Assembly (NCBI GenBank): GCA_900554725.1
Contig: USII01000007.1
Span: forward strand, 1 to 13,322
DNA: 13,322 nt
From: an uncultured Eubacteriales bacterium
GTDB taxonomy: Bacteria > Bacillota > Clostridia > Christensenellales > Christensenellaceae
Direction: 5' to 3'
The notes under the pieces were generated by a model. The model was given only the letters and a program-made list of their open reading frames with translations. It did no database searches and was not told where the DNA came from. Of this stretch, positions 1 through 6,877 are shown piece by piece; the stretch's first letter is position 1; every line of letters begins with the position of its first letter. Position numbers and translations under genes: made by a program.

Positions 1-292
1 GCTCTGCATTGCACGGGCACTGGCCGTGCAGCCTGAAGTTCTTCTGATGGATGAGCCCACATCTGCCCTCGATCCGATTTCCACATCCAAAATTGAAGAT
101 CTTGCCGTGCAACTTAAGGAAAGTTATACTATTATTATGGTGACGCATAATATGCAGCAGGCAGCCCGTATTTCGGATAAAACGGCCTTCTTCCTGCTTG
201 GAGAAGTGATAGAATACGGGGCGACGGAAGCTCTGTTTTCCATGCCGCAGGATAAGCGCACAGAGGACTATATCACAGGGAGGTTTGGATGA
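1..292 (+). CDS. pstB: Phosphate ABC transporter ATP-binding protein PstB, C-terminal part
   Basis: This is the last 96 codons of PstB, the cytoplasmic ATPase that drives the PstSCAB high-affinity phosphate importer. The 5' end lies outside the window; the reading frame starts at base 2. The visible part begins inside the segment after the ABC signature ([14 protein letters not shown]). It then shows Walker B with the catalytic glutamate (LLMDEP), the D-loop (SALDP) and the switch histidine in [13 protein letters not shown]. The [11 protein letters not shown] segment and the tail with [10 protein letters not shown] are typical of PstB rather than of other ABC ATPases. pstS, pstC and pstA are presumably upstream and cannot be seen. 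phoU starts one base after the stop, so the two genes are surely co-transcribed. Identification is from motifs and context and is strong. Confidence 0.95.
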   Translation, partial: LCIARALAVQPEVLLMDEPTSALDPISTSKIEDLAVQLKESYTIIMVTHNMQQAARISDKTAFFLLGEVIEYGATEALFSMPQDKRTEDYITGRFG

Positions 293-293
293 G

Positions 294-953
294 ATGAGAG
301 GTTTCTTTGATGAACAGTTGGAGCTGCTCAATACACAGCTAATCGAGATGGGGACACTCATCGAGCATTCGATCAGAAGCGCGGCGGAGGCGCTGGTCTC
401 TCAGGATATTGCCCAGGCAAAAGAGGCCATGAGGTTTGATAAGAAAGTGGATGAAAAGGAGCGGGAAATTGAGGCGCTCTGCCTGAAGCTTCTGCTGCGC
501 CAGCAGCCAGTGGCGCGGGATCTGCGGTTTATCTCCTCTGCCCTTAAGATGATTACGGATATGGAGCGCATCGGGGACCAAGCGGCGGATATTTCGGAGA
601 TCGTCCTTTTTATCGCGGATCAGCAATATATCAAAAAGCTGGAGCATATCCCCGCCATGGCCGGCGCTACCATCGAAATGGTGACAAAGAGCATCGATGC
701 CTTTGTCAACCGGGATGTGGATCTGGCCCGCAAGGTCATCTCCATGGACGATGTGGTGGACGATCTGTTCGATCAGGTCAAGGCCGAGCTCATTGCCCTT
801 ATCGGCAAAGACGCCTCCAACGGCGAACAGGCGATGGATCTTCTCATGATCGCAAAATACTATGAGCGCATCGGAGATCACGCCACAAACATTGCCGAGT
901 GGGTGGAATTTGCCATTACCGGCATACACAGCAAAGAAGGCGATCAGGAATGA
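294..953 (+). CDS. phoU: Phosphate signalling/transport accessory protein PhoU
   Basis: PhoU is a cytoplasmic helical protein that links the Pst transporter to the PhoR kinase and keeps the Pho response off when phosphate is plentiful. The 219-residue product has the usual length and two similar three-helix repeats. Each repeat carries the conserved metal-binding signature: MERIGDQAADI in the first half and YERIGDHATNI in the second. I chose ATG 294 because GGGAGG (278-283) sits ten bases upstream. An in-frame TTG at 285 is only one base from that site and is unlikely to be used. The start lies one base after the pstB stop. The stop codon overlaps the start of the next gene (ATGA), so pstB, phoU and the two-component genes are probably translationally coupled. 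Nothing in the sequence looks degraded. Confidence 0.95.
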   Translation: MRGFFDEQLELLNTQLIEMGTLIEHSIRSAAEALVSQDIAQAKEAMRFDKKVDEKEREIEALCLKLLLRQQPVARDLRFISSALKMITDMERIGDQAADISEIVLFIADQQYIKKLEHIPAMAGATIEMVTKSIDAFVNRDVDLARKVISMDDVVDDLFDQVKAELIALIGKDASNGEQAMDLLMIAKYYERIGDHATNIAEWVEFAITGIHSKEGDQE

Positions 954-1618
954 TTTACTATGTAGAGGATGATAAGAACATCCGGGATCTTGTAGTCTAT
1001 ACCCTTGGGCAGACGGAATACGCTGCCCAGGGCTTTGAAACCCCAAAGGCCTTCTGGGAGGCCTGCAAGAAGGAAACGCCTGAGCTCGTGCTCCTAGATA
1101 TCATGCTTCCCGAGGAGGATGGGATCGAGGTTCTAAAGAAAATGCGCAAAATGCCTGGGCTGGAGCAGGTGCCCGTCATCATGATCACGGCCAAGGGCGC
1201 AGAGTATGATAAGGTTCTGGGGCTGGACCTTGGGGCGGATGATTATGTCGTCAAGCCCTTTGGCATGATGGAGCTCGTTTCCCGCGTGCGCGCTGTGCTG
1301 CGCCGCTCTTCCCCGCGGGCCAAGGAGGGAGAGCTTGTGGGCGATGGGCTGGTGGTAAACCCAAAGAAGCGGACGGTCACAGCCGGCGGAGAGCCCGTCA
1401 CCCTCACGCTAAAGGAGTTCGAGCTGCTCCGGTTTCTGATGGAAAACCGCGGGATCGTCTTTAGCCGCGATAAGCTGCTGGAAACTGTCTGGGGCTATAA
1501 TTACGATGGCGGCACGCGCACGGTGGATGTCCATGTGCAGACGCTCCGCCAAAAGCTCGGGGAATACGGCAGCGCGATTAAGACGGTTCGGGGCGTTGGA
1601 TATAGCATTGGAGAATAG
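950..1618 (+). CDS. phoP: OmpR/PhoB-family response regulator (PhoP-like)
   Basis: A 222-residue DNA-binding response regulator, probably the phosphate-starvation regulator paired with the downstream kinase. The receiver domain (about residues 1-118) has the acidic pair D7/D8, the phospho-acceptor D50 in LLDIMLP, the switch T80 in MITAKG and the conserved K102 in VVKPF. The C-terminal winged-helix domain (about 130-222) has LTLKEFELLRFL, the recognition-helix region RTVDVHVQTLRQKL and the wing KTVRGVGY. The start is ATG 950, which overlaps the phoU stop by four bases; GAAGG at 936-940 is a plausible ribosome binding site inside phoU. The kinase gene begins two bases after the stop. The assignment to Pho rather than another OmpR-family system rests on its position beside pstB-phoU. 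The symbol could equally be phoB. Confidence 0.93.
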   Translation: MIYYVEDDKNIRDLVVYTLGQTEYAAQGFETPKAFWEACKKETPELVLLDIMLPEEDGIEVLKKMRKMPGLEQVPVIMITAKGAEYDKVLGLDLGADDYVVKPFGMMELVSRVRAVLRRSSPRAKEGELVGDGLVVNPKKRTVTAGGEPVTLTLKEFELLRFLMENRGIVFSRDKLLETVWGYNYDGGTRTVDVHVQTLRQKLGEYGSAIKTVRGVGYSIGE

Positions 1619-1620
1619 GC

Positions 1621-3294
1621 ATGAAAAAGAAAATATTCCGCAATATGCTGAGCATTACGCTTATCGCAGTGCTGCTCTGCAGCGCGCTGATCCTGGGCGT
1701 AATTTATCAGTTTTTATCCAATAGAACCTGGCAGGCGCTGGAAAACGAAGCGAGCTATCTGCTGGCAGCGCTGAACCGCTATGAGGAGGACGAGGAATAC
1801 CTGCGTCAAATCCCGGCGACAGGGGGAACCCCCCGCCTGACATTTATCGATGTGGATGGAACTGTGCTCTATGATAGCCAGAGCGATGCAAAGAACATGG
1901 AAAACCATCTGGATCGCCCGGAAGTGCAGCAGGCGATGGAAGAAGGGTGGGGGCGGAGCATGCGCTCCTCTGAAACTATAGAAGAAAATACTTTCTACTA
2001 TGCGGTGCAGTTGGAAGATGGGCGTATCCTGCGCTTGGGCAGCACGCAGCGCAATCTCTTCGGTCTTCTATTTGGCATGACGGGAATGATCCTCATCGCC
2101 ATCGCGCTGACGCTGGCAGTCGCCGCCTTCCTGGCAGGGCGCATGACAAAGAGCATCGTGCAGCCGATCAACGATTTAAACCTGGAAGATCCGGAAAACA
2201 GCAAAGTGTACGATGAGCTGGCGCCGCTGCTTCTGCGGCTTTCCCGGCAGAACGATCAGATAGGGCGCAGCTTAAGAGAGCTCTCCCGCAGGCAGCAGGA
2301 GTTCAACGCCATTATCGATAACATGAGCGAAGGGCTGGTTGTGCTAAATACCAGAAGCGCCATTGTGCTGCTGAACAACAGTGCAAAAGCCGTCTTCCAT
2401 GTGGGCGGCGATTGCGTTGGAAAAAACATTCTGGCACTTTCCCGCAGCCTCTCCTTGCAGCATGCTGTGCAGCGCGCAGGGGAGGGCAAGCCCTCCGAGG
2501 CAACAATGGAGATGGATGGGCGCGTTTATCAGCTTCTGGCAAACCCGGTGCGCTCCCCTGGGGAAACTGTCACAGGCGTGGTGCTGCTGGTATTGGATAT
2601 CACCGAGCGCAGCAACGCGGAGAAGATGCGCCGGGAATTTACGGCCAATGTCTCCCATGAATTAAAGACGCCCCTCACCTCTATTTCCGGCTATGCGGAG
2701 ATTATGAAAAACGGGCTGGCCAAAAAGGAGGATATGCAGGAATTCTCCAGCCGCATCTACGAAGAATCTGCCCGGCTCATCACCTTGATCGAGGATATTC
2801 TTGAACTCTCCCAGCTGGATGAGGGAAGCACTTTTTCCGACAAGGAACCTGTGGAGCTGCTCGGCCTTTGCAGGCAGGTATACCAGCGCCTGGTTCCCCA
2901 GGCAGCGCAGCGGGGCATCAGCTTCCTGATTTACGGCCAGCCGCAGGAGATAAACGGCGTGCGTCAGATTCTCGAAGAGATGGTGTATAACCTCTTTGAT
3001 AACGCCATCAAGTATAACAAAGAGGGTGGAAAGGTGGAGGTCACCGTAAAAAAGGAGGATGGCGGCCCCGTCCTGTGCGTAGAGGATACGGGAATCGGCA
3101 TCCCGCCAGAGCATCAGGATAAGGTGTTTGAGCGCTTCTACCGGGTGGATAAAAGCCATTCCAAGCAGACGGGGGGAACGGGGCTTGGCCTCTCCATTGT
3201 CAAACATGGCGCCCTGTTTCACGATGCCAGGGTTTCCCTGGAAAGCCAGGAGGGAAAGGGCACAAAAATTACCATACGCTTTCCACAGGAATAG
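1621..3294 (+). CDS. phoR: Membrane sensor histidine kinase, PhoR-like
   Basis: A 557-residue histidine kinase that should phosphorylate the regulator encoded just upstream. Domains in order: a first membrane helix (about residues 10-32); an extracellular sensor domain of about 115 residues (33-146) with LTFIDVDGTVLYDS, a segment commonly seen in PhoR-type sensors; a second membrane helix (about 147-172); a short HAMP-like linker; and a PAS domain (about 223-330, FNAIIDNMSEGLVVLN). The HisKA domain has phospho-acceptor H346 in VSHELKTPL. The HATPase domain has N461 in LFDNAIKYN, D489 in EDTGIGIP and the GGTGLGLSIVKH lid motif. GGAGA at 1610-1614 gives six-base spacing to ATG 1621. In known Pst-PhoU-PhoR systems this kinase reads transporter activity through PhoU rather than binding phosphate outside the cell; the gene arrangement here agrees with that model. 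Confidence 0.93.
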   Translation: MKKKIFRNMLSITLIAVLLCSALILGVIYQFLSNRTWQALENEASYLLAALNRYEEDEEYLRQIPATGGTPRLTFIDVDGTVLYDSQSDAKNMENHLDRPEVQQAMEEGWGRSMRSSETIEENTFYYAVQLEDGRILRLGSTQRNLFGLLFGMTGMILIAIALTLAVAAFLAGRMTKSIVQPINDLNLEDPENSKVYDELAPLLLRLSRQNDQIGRSLRELSRRQQEFNAIIDNMSEGLVVLNTRSAIVLLNNSAKAVFHVGGDCVGKNILALSRSLSLQHAVQRAGEGKPSEATMEMDGRVYQLLANPVRSPGETVTGVVLLVLDITERSNAEKMRREFTANVSHELKTPLTSISGYAEIMKNGLAKKEDMQEFSSRIYEESARLITLIEDILELSQLDEGSTFSDKEPVELLGLCRQVYQRLVPQAAQRGISFLIYGQPQEINGVRQILEEMVYNLFDNAIKYNKEGGKVEVTVKKEDGGPVLCVEDTGIGIPPEHQDKVFERFYRVDKSHSKQTGGTGLGLSIVKHGALFHDARVSLESQEGKGTKITIRFPQE

Positions 3295-3316
3295 GAAAGC
3301 CGGCATAATAAAGAAG

Positions 3317-3347
3317 AAAAGGCTTTGGGCATGCCCAAAGCCTTTTT
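3317..3347 (+). terminator. Intrinsic terminator of the pst-pho operon, probably bidirectional
   Basis: A perfect 10-bp stem (GGCTTTGGGC, 3321-3330, with GCCCAAAGCC, 3333-3342) is followed by five T residues and begins 23 bases after the phoR stop. On the minus strand the same stem is followed by TTTTCTTCTTT, so it could also stop transcripts from the convergent phosphodiesterase gene, whose stop codon is about 200 bases away. Confidence 0.92.
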
Positions 3348-3547
3348 GTTGCGGCGTTTTTCTCTCCTTTAAAATGTACAATCAAAAACAATCTATGCGT
3401 TTATGATAACGGCGCTTTGCCGCTGAAGAAATCGCTGCCTTTGTCTTTTGGCGCAGCTGTTTCTAATCTGGCTCAGCATAGGCGAGCAGGGCCGCTCATC
3501 TGCGCAAATATCCTTCGCGGCTTTGTATTCTGCGCCCATCCTCTGCT
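3348..3547. other. Convergent intergenic stretch with no recognised gene
   Basis: This gap of about 200 bases lies between the operon terminator and the 3' end of the minus-strand phosphodiesterase gene. It has no ORF with a good ribosome binding site, no tRNA-like sequence and no second strong terminator. On the minus strand an AAAGGAGAG element occurs near 3361-3371, but the frame behind it runs antisense through phoR and is not convincing as a gene. The region probably serves as the 3' untranslated part of the minus-strand transcript. Confidence 0.6.
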
Positions 3548-4291
3548 CTATTTGGAAGGAACCTCCCTTTCCTGCAAAATTTTCTTCGCCAGGTCCGGCT
3601 TATTGGTGATAATGGCGTCCACCCCTTTTTCCAGCATCATGCGGATGGAGATTGGGTCGTCTACCGTCCAGGTGTGCACGCGGATGCCCGCCCGGTGGCA
3701 GCGGCGCACTACGCCCGGAACAAGCAGTGTATAGCGCGAAGGATGGATGGCATCGGCGCCTATGCGCTTTGCATAAAGCTGCGGATTCACCATAACGCAT
3801 TCATAGAGCAGCCCGATTTTGGCCAGAGGATCTTGCTGGCGCATGGTGAGCAGGGCATAGTGGTTAAAGGAGGAATATAGAATGCGCCCCTGCATTTCCA
3901 TTTCCCGTTCCAGGGCCAGAGCCTTTTTGCAAATTTGCTCATAATTTCCCTCTTCCGCCTTAATTTCCACATTGACTATGACATCTCTCTTGGCCAGCAG
4001 CCTGTAAACCTCCCGCAGCGTGGGGATGCGCGCGCCGGCATATTGGCTCATGCCCATGGAAAAATCCAACTCCTTAAGCTGCCATAAAGTCATATCCGAA
4101 AGCCGCCCTGTCCCGGAAGAAGTGCGGTCGATGGTGTCGTCGTGCAGCACCATGAGCTCGCCATCTGCCGAAAGCTGTATATCAAGCTCAATGCCATCAG
4201 CCCCCATATCCAGGGCAAGCTGAAAGGCCTCCAGGGTATTTTCCGGTGCGTATGCGCTCGCGCCGCGGTGCGCCCAAATCTGTGTAGACAT
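3548..4291 (-). CDS. Glycerophosphodiester phosphodiesterase, cytoplasmic type
   Basis: A 247-residue GDPD-family enzyme that hydrolyses glycerophosphodiesters (deacylated phospholipid head groups) to glycerol-3-phosphate and an alcohol. The TIM-barrel signature is complete: WAHRG with catalytic H8 and R9, PENT at 16-19, the metal ligands E35 and D37 in GIELDIQ, and the second catalytic histidine in LHDD (H50). NVEIKAE and the C-terminal HTWTVDD and GVDAIITNKPD segments also match the family. There is no signal peptide, so it resembles cytoplasmic UgpQ rather than secreted GlpQ. AGGAGG (about 4299-4304) lies seven bases before the ATG. It is convergent with the pho operon and divergent from the AraC-family gene. 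Glycerophosphodiesterases are common phosphate-starvation genes, so Pho control is plausible, but I see no clear Pho box. Confidence 0.93.
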   Translation of the reverse strand: MSTQIWAHRGASAYAPENTLEAFQLALDMGADGIELDIQLSADGELMVLHDDTIDRTSSGTGRLSDMTLWQLKELDFSMGMSQYAGARIPTLREVYRLLAKRDVIVNVEIKAEEGNYEQICKKALALEREMEMQGRILYSSFNHYALLTMRQQDPLAKIGLLYECVMVNPQLYAKRIGADAIHPSRYTLLVPGVVRRCHRAGIRVHTWTVDDPISIRMMLEKGVDAIITNKPDLAKKILQEREVPSK

Positions 4292-4350
4292 GTGGTTGCC
4301 TCCTGTTTCTAGTGTAACATTCTGCCTTGGGTGCCAAAACCCTGCTTTGC

Positions 4351-4379
4351 TTGAGAAAATAGGAGGGGCATGCTATCCT
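4351..4379 (+). promoter_or_regulatory. Extended -10 promoter for the AraC-family gene
   Basis: TTGAGA (4351-4356) and TATCCT (4374-4379) are separated by 17 bases, with a TGC extension before the -10 box. Transcription would start near 4386, next to a small dyad CTTA-tcg-TAAG (4378-4388). The 5' UTR also holds the self-complementary GGGGCGCCCC (4395-4404) just upstream of the ribosome binding site. This is the divergent control region shared with the phosphodiesterase gene, so both genes may answer to the same proteins. Confidence 0.65.
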
Positions 4380-4427
4380 TATCGTAAGAGCCGGGGGGCG
4401 CCCCGTGCCGGAAGTGGAGGTGATTTT

Positions 4428-5204
4428 TTGGCGCAGAGCCTTGCAGAGCAAATTGAAAAAAGCCATTTCCGCCTGACGGATGCCGCCCACCACAAGTGGG
4501 AGAAGGGCGTCTGGCGAACGGATTGGCATAAGCATTCGGGCATAGAACTTTTATATCTGCTCATCCGGGGCGGCGCTTCCATAGAAACCTCGGGCCAGAA
4601 AATAGGAGCCCTTGGGTGCACTGTCATCGCCTACCCTGCAAATGTGTACCATGAGGAAAAGATGGATCATAGCCGCAGCCAAGAGTTTTACTGCCTGATG
4701 CTGGAAACGGATTTTGTTCTGCCCTCCCTTCTGCATATCCCGGATCGGGATGGAAAGCTGCTCTGGCTGTTTTCCAATATCCACAGTGAATTTTGTCAAA
4801 AGCAGAGAAATGAGGCCCTGCTTTCCCACTATATTAAAGCGCTGCTGCATGGCCTCATTCAAATGAAGCCGGAGGCCCTCCCGGCAGGCGAGGTGATAGA
4901 GCGCTATATCCGGGCAAATTACAGGGAGCGTATTTCCGTGCAGGATGCCGCCATGGCCGCGTGCGTGAGTGAATCCTATGCCTGCCGCGTGCTTAAACGG
5001 CGGCTAGGGCTCTCGCCCATACAGCTCATAAACAATCTGCGCCTGGAAGAGGCCCGGCGCCTGCTCATTGCCACGGATAGCGCTGTGGAGCAGGTTTCCC
5101 AAGAGGCCGGCTTTGCATCCTCAAAATATTTCAGCCGCATTTTCCGGGAAAAATTTGGCTGTACACCCAGCCGGTTTCGAAAAAGCGAAGGGAAAACCAC
5201 CTAA
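4428..5204 (+). CDS. AraC-family transcriptional regulator with cupin-type sensor domain
   Basis: A 258-residue regulator. The N-terminal half looks like the cupin ligand-binding domain of AraC proteins: WHKHSGIELLYLL (about residues 34-46) has the usual H-x-H and glutamate arrangement. The C-terminal third (about 162-254) carries two helix-turn-helix motifs: ISVQDAAMAACVSESYACRVLKR, shown here as its first part ISVQDAAMAACVS from residue 169, and DSAVEQVSQEAGFASSKYF. It ends with the family motif FGCTPSRFRKS. The start is TTG 4428, because GGAGGTGAT (4416-4424) is perfectly placed and the promoter at 4351-4379 would put any earlier start before or at the transcript start. The TTG may limit the amount made. 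Its likely target is the binding-protein gene 400 bases downstream on the same strand, or the divergent phosphodiesterase gene; neither is proven. Confidence 0.88.
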   Translation: MAQSLAEQIEKSHFRLTDAAHHKWEKGVWRTDWHKHSGIELLYLLIRGGASIETSGQKIGALGCTVIAYPANVYHEEKMDHSRSQEFYCLMLETDFVLPSLLHIPDRDGKLLWLFSNIHSEFCQKQRNEALLSHYIKALLHGLIQMKPEALPAGEVIERYIRANYRERISVQDAAMAACVSESYACRVLKRRLGLSPIQLINNLRLEEARRLLIATDSAVEQVSQEAGFASSKYFSRIFREKFGCTPSRFRKSEGKTT

Positions 5205-5411
5205 AGGGGAGTTCCAGATAAAACCTCCTCTGTGTTGCTTGGAATTTGAACGCCTTTTTATGCTGTTGCCCTAAAAATGCGGCGTGGAGCTGGTTTTGAG
5301 TGAAAAACTGCAAAAATAAAAATTTTTTTGAATTTTTTTATCTTTCTTTGTAATAATTAATCCGCGGTTAAATATACATAAACAACGGTATAGAGGGAGG
5401 CAGATAAATTT

Positions 5412-5432
5412 ATGAAAAACAGCGCAACTTAA
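5412..5432 (+). CDS. Possible six-residue leader peptide
   Basis: ATG 5412 opens a frame of six codons (MKNSAT) ending at TAA 5430. A GAGGGAGG sequence ends at 5400, eleven bases upstream. It would be transcribed only from the weaker promoter-like pair at 5328-5357, since the main promoter lies further downstream. The ribosome-binding sequence is much better than chance for this A+T-rich region, but the spacing is long and the frame is tiny, so this is a tentative call. Confidence 0.2.
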   Translation: MKNSAT

Positions 5433-5481
5433 ACTTCATAAGATTATGACGATTTTGAAAAAATAAACTCGAGAAATCGTA

Positions 5482-5510
5482 TAGACAAAGGCTTTTTGGG
5501 CTGATATACT
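5482..5510 (+). promoter_or_regulatory. Strong extended -10 promoter for the substrate-binding protein gene
   Basis: TAGACA (5482-5487), a 17-base spacer and TATACT (5505-5510), preceded by TGA, form a near-consensus housekeeping promoter. Transcription would begin near 5517 and give an 80-base 5' UTR. That UTR contains a short CCGGC/GCCGG hairpin (5561-5565 with 5572-5576) just before the AGGAGG ribosome binding site. Confidence 0.8.
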
Positions 5511-5598
5511 CTCGTTAAGAAAAGTGGCTAGGGGCATCACCCTCTGGTCACAATTATCTTCCGGCGGAATAGCCGGCAATCAAAATAGGAGGAAAAAG

Positions 5599-6654
5599 AT
5601 GAAAAAGACTATTTCCATCGTATTCGCTCTGTTGCTGGTTGCGATGCTGTTCGTTTCCTGCTCCGGCGGGAATGGCGGCAAGGAAAGCGAAGCGCCCAGC
5701 CAGATCGTTGGACCTGGCGAGAGCTCCGGCGGCGAGAGCGAAGTTGGAGAAATTGCAGTTATCCTGCAGACATACAACGGCTCCTTCTGGTCCGATGTTA
5801 TGAGAGGCGTTGATCAGGCTATTGCAGAGCTGGCAGAGCTCGGCGTTGAGTGCAACTTCAACGGCCCCGATGACTCCACAAACCTGCAGGCTCAGATCGA
5901 GATGATCGAAGCTGCTGTTGCCCGTGATGTAGACGGCCTGGCTGTTGCCCCTGCAGATGCTGCTGCTGTTGGCAATGTAATGCCTATCTGCGAAGCGAAG
6001 GATATCCCGGTTGTTCTGTTCGACTGCTCCGCAGAGTCCGATTGGCCGGTTTGCCTGGTTTCCTCGGATAACTACAAGCTGGGCACGATGGCTGGGCAGG
6101 CTCTTGGCGAAGCCATGGGCGGCAAAGGCCTCTGGGCAGTTGTGAACTGGAACGACGGCGTTATCACAAACGGCCAGCGCTCCTGGGGTGCTGAGGACTA
6201 TATCACGGAGAACTATCCGGATATGGAGCTCTATCAGCTGTTCTTCACCTACAGCGTTACCGATGCTGACCTGACATTCGCTCGCGATACGCTGACGGCG
6301 AACCCCGACTTCGGCGGCTTCATCACCGGCTGCGAAGGCAACCTGGCTCCCGTTCTTTCCGCTGTTCAGGAAGCTGGCAGAGTTGGCGAAGTGAAGATCG
6401 TCGCTATCGACATCACGCCTGTTTCCCTCGAGTATGTGCTCGATGGCACAGTTGCAGCTGTTATCACGCAGAACCCCTACAACATGGGCTACACCGGCAC
6501 GATGACTGCTTATAAGGCAGCTCTTGGCGAGGAAGTTCCGGAGTTCATCGATAGCGGTTCCGCAATCGTTGACCTGGATAGCATGAAGAACGACGAAGAG
6601 ACTCGTTCCATCCTCGAGCAGCTCAACCTGCTGGATATGGTAGACGAAGCGTAG
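5599..6654 (+). CDS. Sugar-type ABC substrate-binding lipoprotein (Peripla_BP_4/RbsB-like), no transporter beside it
   Basis: A 351-residue extracellular binding protein anchored to the membrane as a lipoprotein. The signal peptide (residues 1-20) ends in LFVSC with lipidated C21. A Ser/Gly/Glu-rich linker (about 22-50) follows, then the type I periplasmic-binding fold: IAVILQTYNGSFWSDVMRGV, the MIEAAVARDVDGLAVAPAD segment, IPVVLFD, KIVAIDI and AAVITQNPYNMGYTG. This pattern matches ribose/sugar-type (RbsB) or BMP-like families, so a sugar or related small molecule is likely; the exact ligand cannot be read from sequence. AGGAGG (5587-5592) is six bases from ATG 5599. The gene has its own promoter and terminator and no permease or ATPase gene next to it. 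Valine is nearly always GTT and alanine often GCT or GCA, unlike neighbouring genes, which suggests very high expression. Confidence 0.88.
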   Translation: MKKTISIVFALLLVAMLFVSCSGGNGGKESEAPSQIVGPGESSGGESEVGEIAVILQTYNGSFWSDVMRGVDQAIAELAELGVECNFNGPDDSTNLQAQIEMIEAAVARDVDGLAVAPADAAAVGNVMPICEAKDIPVVLFDCSAESDWPVCLVSSDNYKLGTMAGQALGEAMGGKGLWAVVNWNDGVITNGQRSWGAEDYITENYPDMELYQLFFTYSVTDADLTFARDTLTANPDFGGFITGCEGNLAPVLSAVQEAGRVGEVKIVAIDITPVSLEYVLDGTVAAVITQNPYNMGYTGTMTAYKAALGEEVPEFIDSGSAIVDLDSMKNDEETRSILEQLNLLDMVDEA

Positions 6655-6664
6655 TCAAACCAAT

Positions 6665-6697
6665 AAAAGGCTCCCGCAATTTGTGGGAGCCTTTTTC
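6665..6697 (+). terminator. Intrinsic terminator after the substrate-binding protein gene
   Basis: GGCTCCC (6669-6675) pairs with GGGAGCC (6685-6691), the stem being extended inwards by a G-T, a C-G and an A-T pair. Five T residues follow at once. It lies 15 bases after the stop codon and confirms that the binding-protein gene is transcribed alone. Confidence 0.92.
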
Positions 6698-6707
6698 TAT
6701 TGGCCGA

Positions 6708-6736
6708 TTGTAAAAGCCCGGGAATTTTGCTATGAT
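6708..6736 (+). promoter_or_regulatory. Extended -10 promoter for the transglutaminase-like gene
   Basis: TTGTAA (6708-6713), a 17-base spacer and TATGAT (6731-6736), preceded by TGC. The start point would be near 6742, giving a 135-base leader. That leader contains two clear hairpins: GCGGGA/TCCCGC (6764-6769 with 6775-6780) and ATGCGC/GCGCAT (6788-6793 with 6802-6807). I do not recognise a known riboswitch in it. Confidence 0.72.
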
Positions 6737-6877
6737 AAACCGGTAGATGAGGGCGAATGCCATGCGGGAAAGAATCCCGCGGGGAGGATGCGCTTGCCCT
6801 GGCGCATTGGTTTGGGCCCGCGCCCGGCCGCTCCTGGCGCTCGCAGAAAATGCCAGAAGAAAAGAGGAAACGCGAAG

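Larger units (their letters stand above)
5205..5598. other. 394-base regulatory region upstream of the substrate-binding protein gene
   Basis: No protein gene of normal size fits here. No convincing terminator follows the AraC-family gene; the only stem seen is TTCCA/TGGAA near 5211-5244, without a T run. Bases 5311-5360 are strikingly A+T rich (A runs, then T runs), like an UP element or a bent-DNA segment. Further on are a palindrome ATAAATTTAT (5404-5413), a dyad TCATAA-GA-TTATGA (5436-5449) and a TTATGA direct repeat (5410 and 5444). A good promoter follows at 5482-5510. A weaker promoter-like pair, TTGAAT (5328-5333) and AATAAT (5352-5357) at 18-base spacing, lies in the A+T-rich part. 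The dyads are candidate operator sites. Confidence 0.6.

Noticed and set aside
339..1046. 235-codon open frame antisense to phoU
   Set aside because: It overlaps two well-supported genes, has no clear ribosome binding site and no recognisable protein features.
2662..3381. Long minus-strand open frame antisense to the kinase gene, with AAAGGAGAG nearby
   Set aside because: It lies across the kinase's conserved catalytic domain, its product matches no family, and the terminator hairpin lies within its first codons. GC-biased codon use of the real gene explains the open antisense frame.
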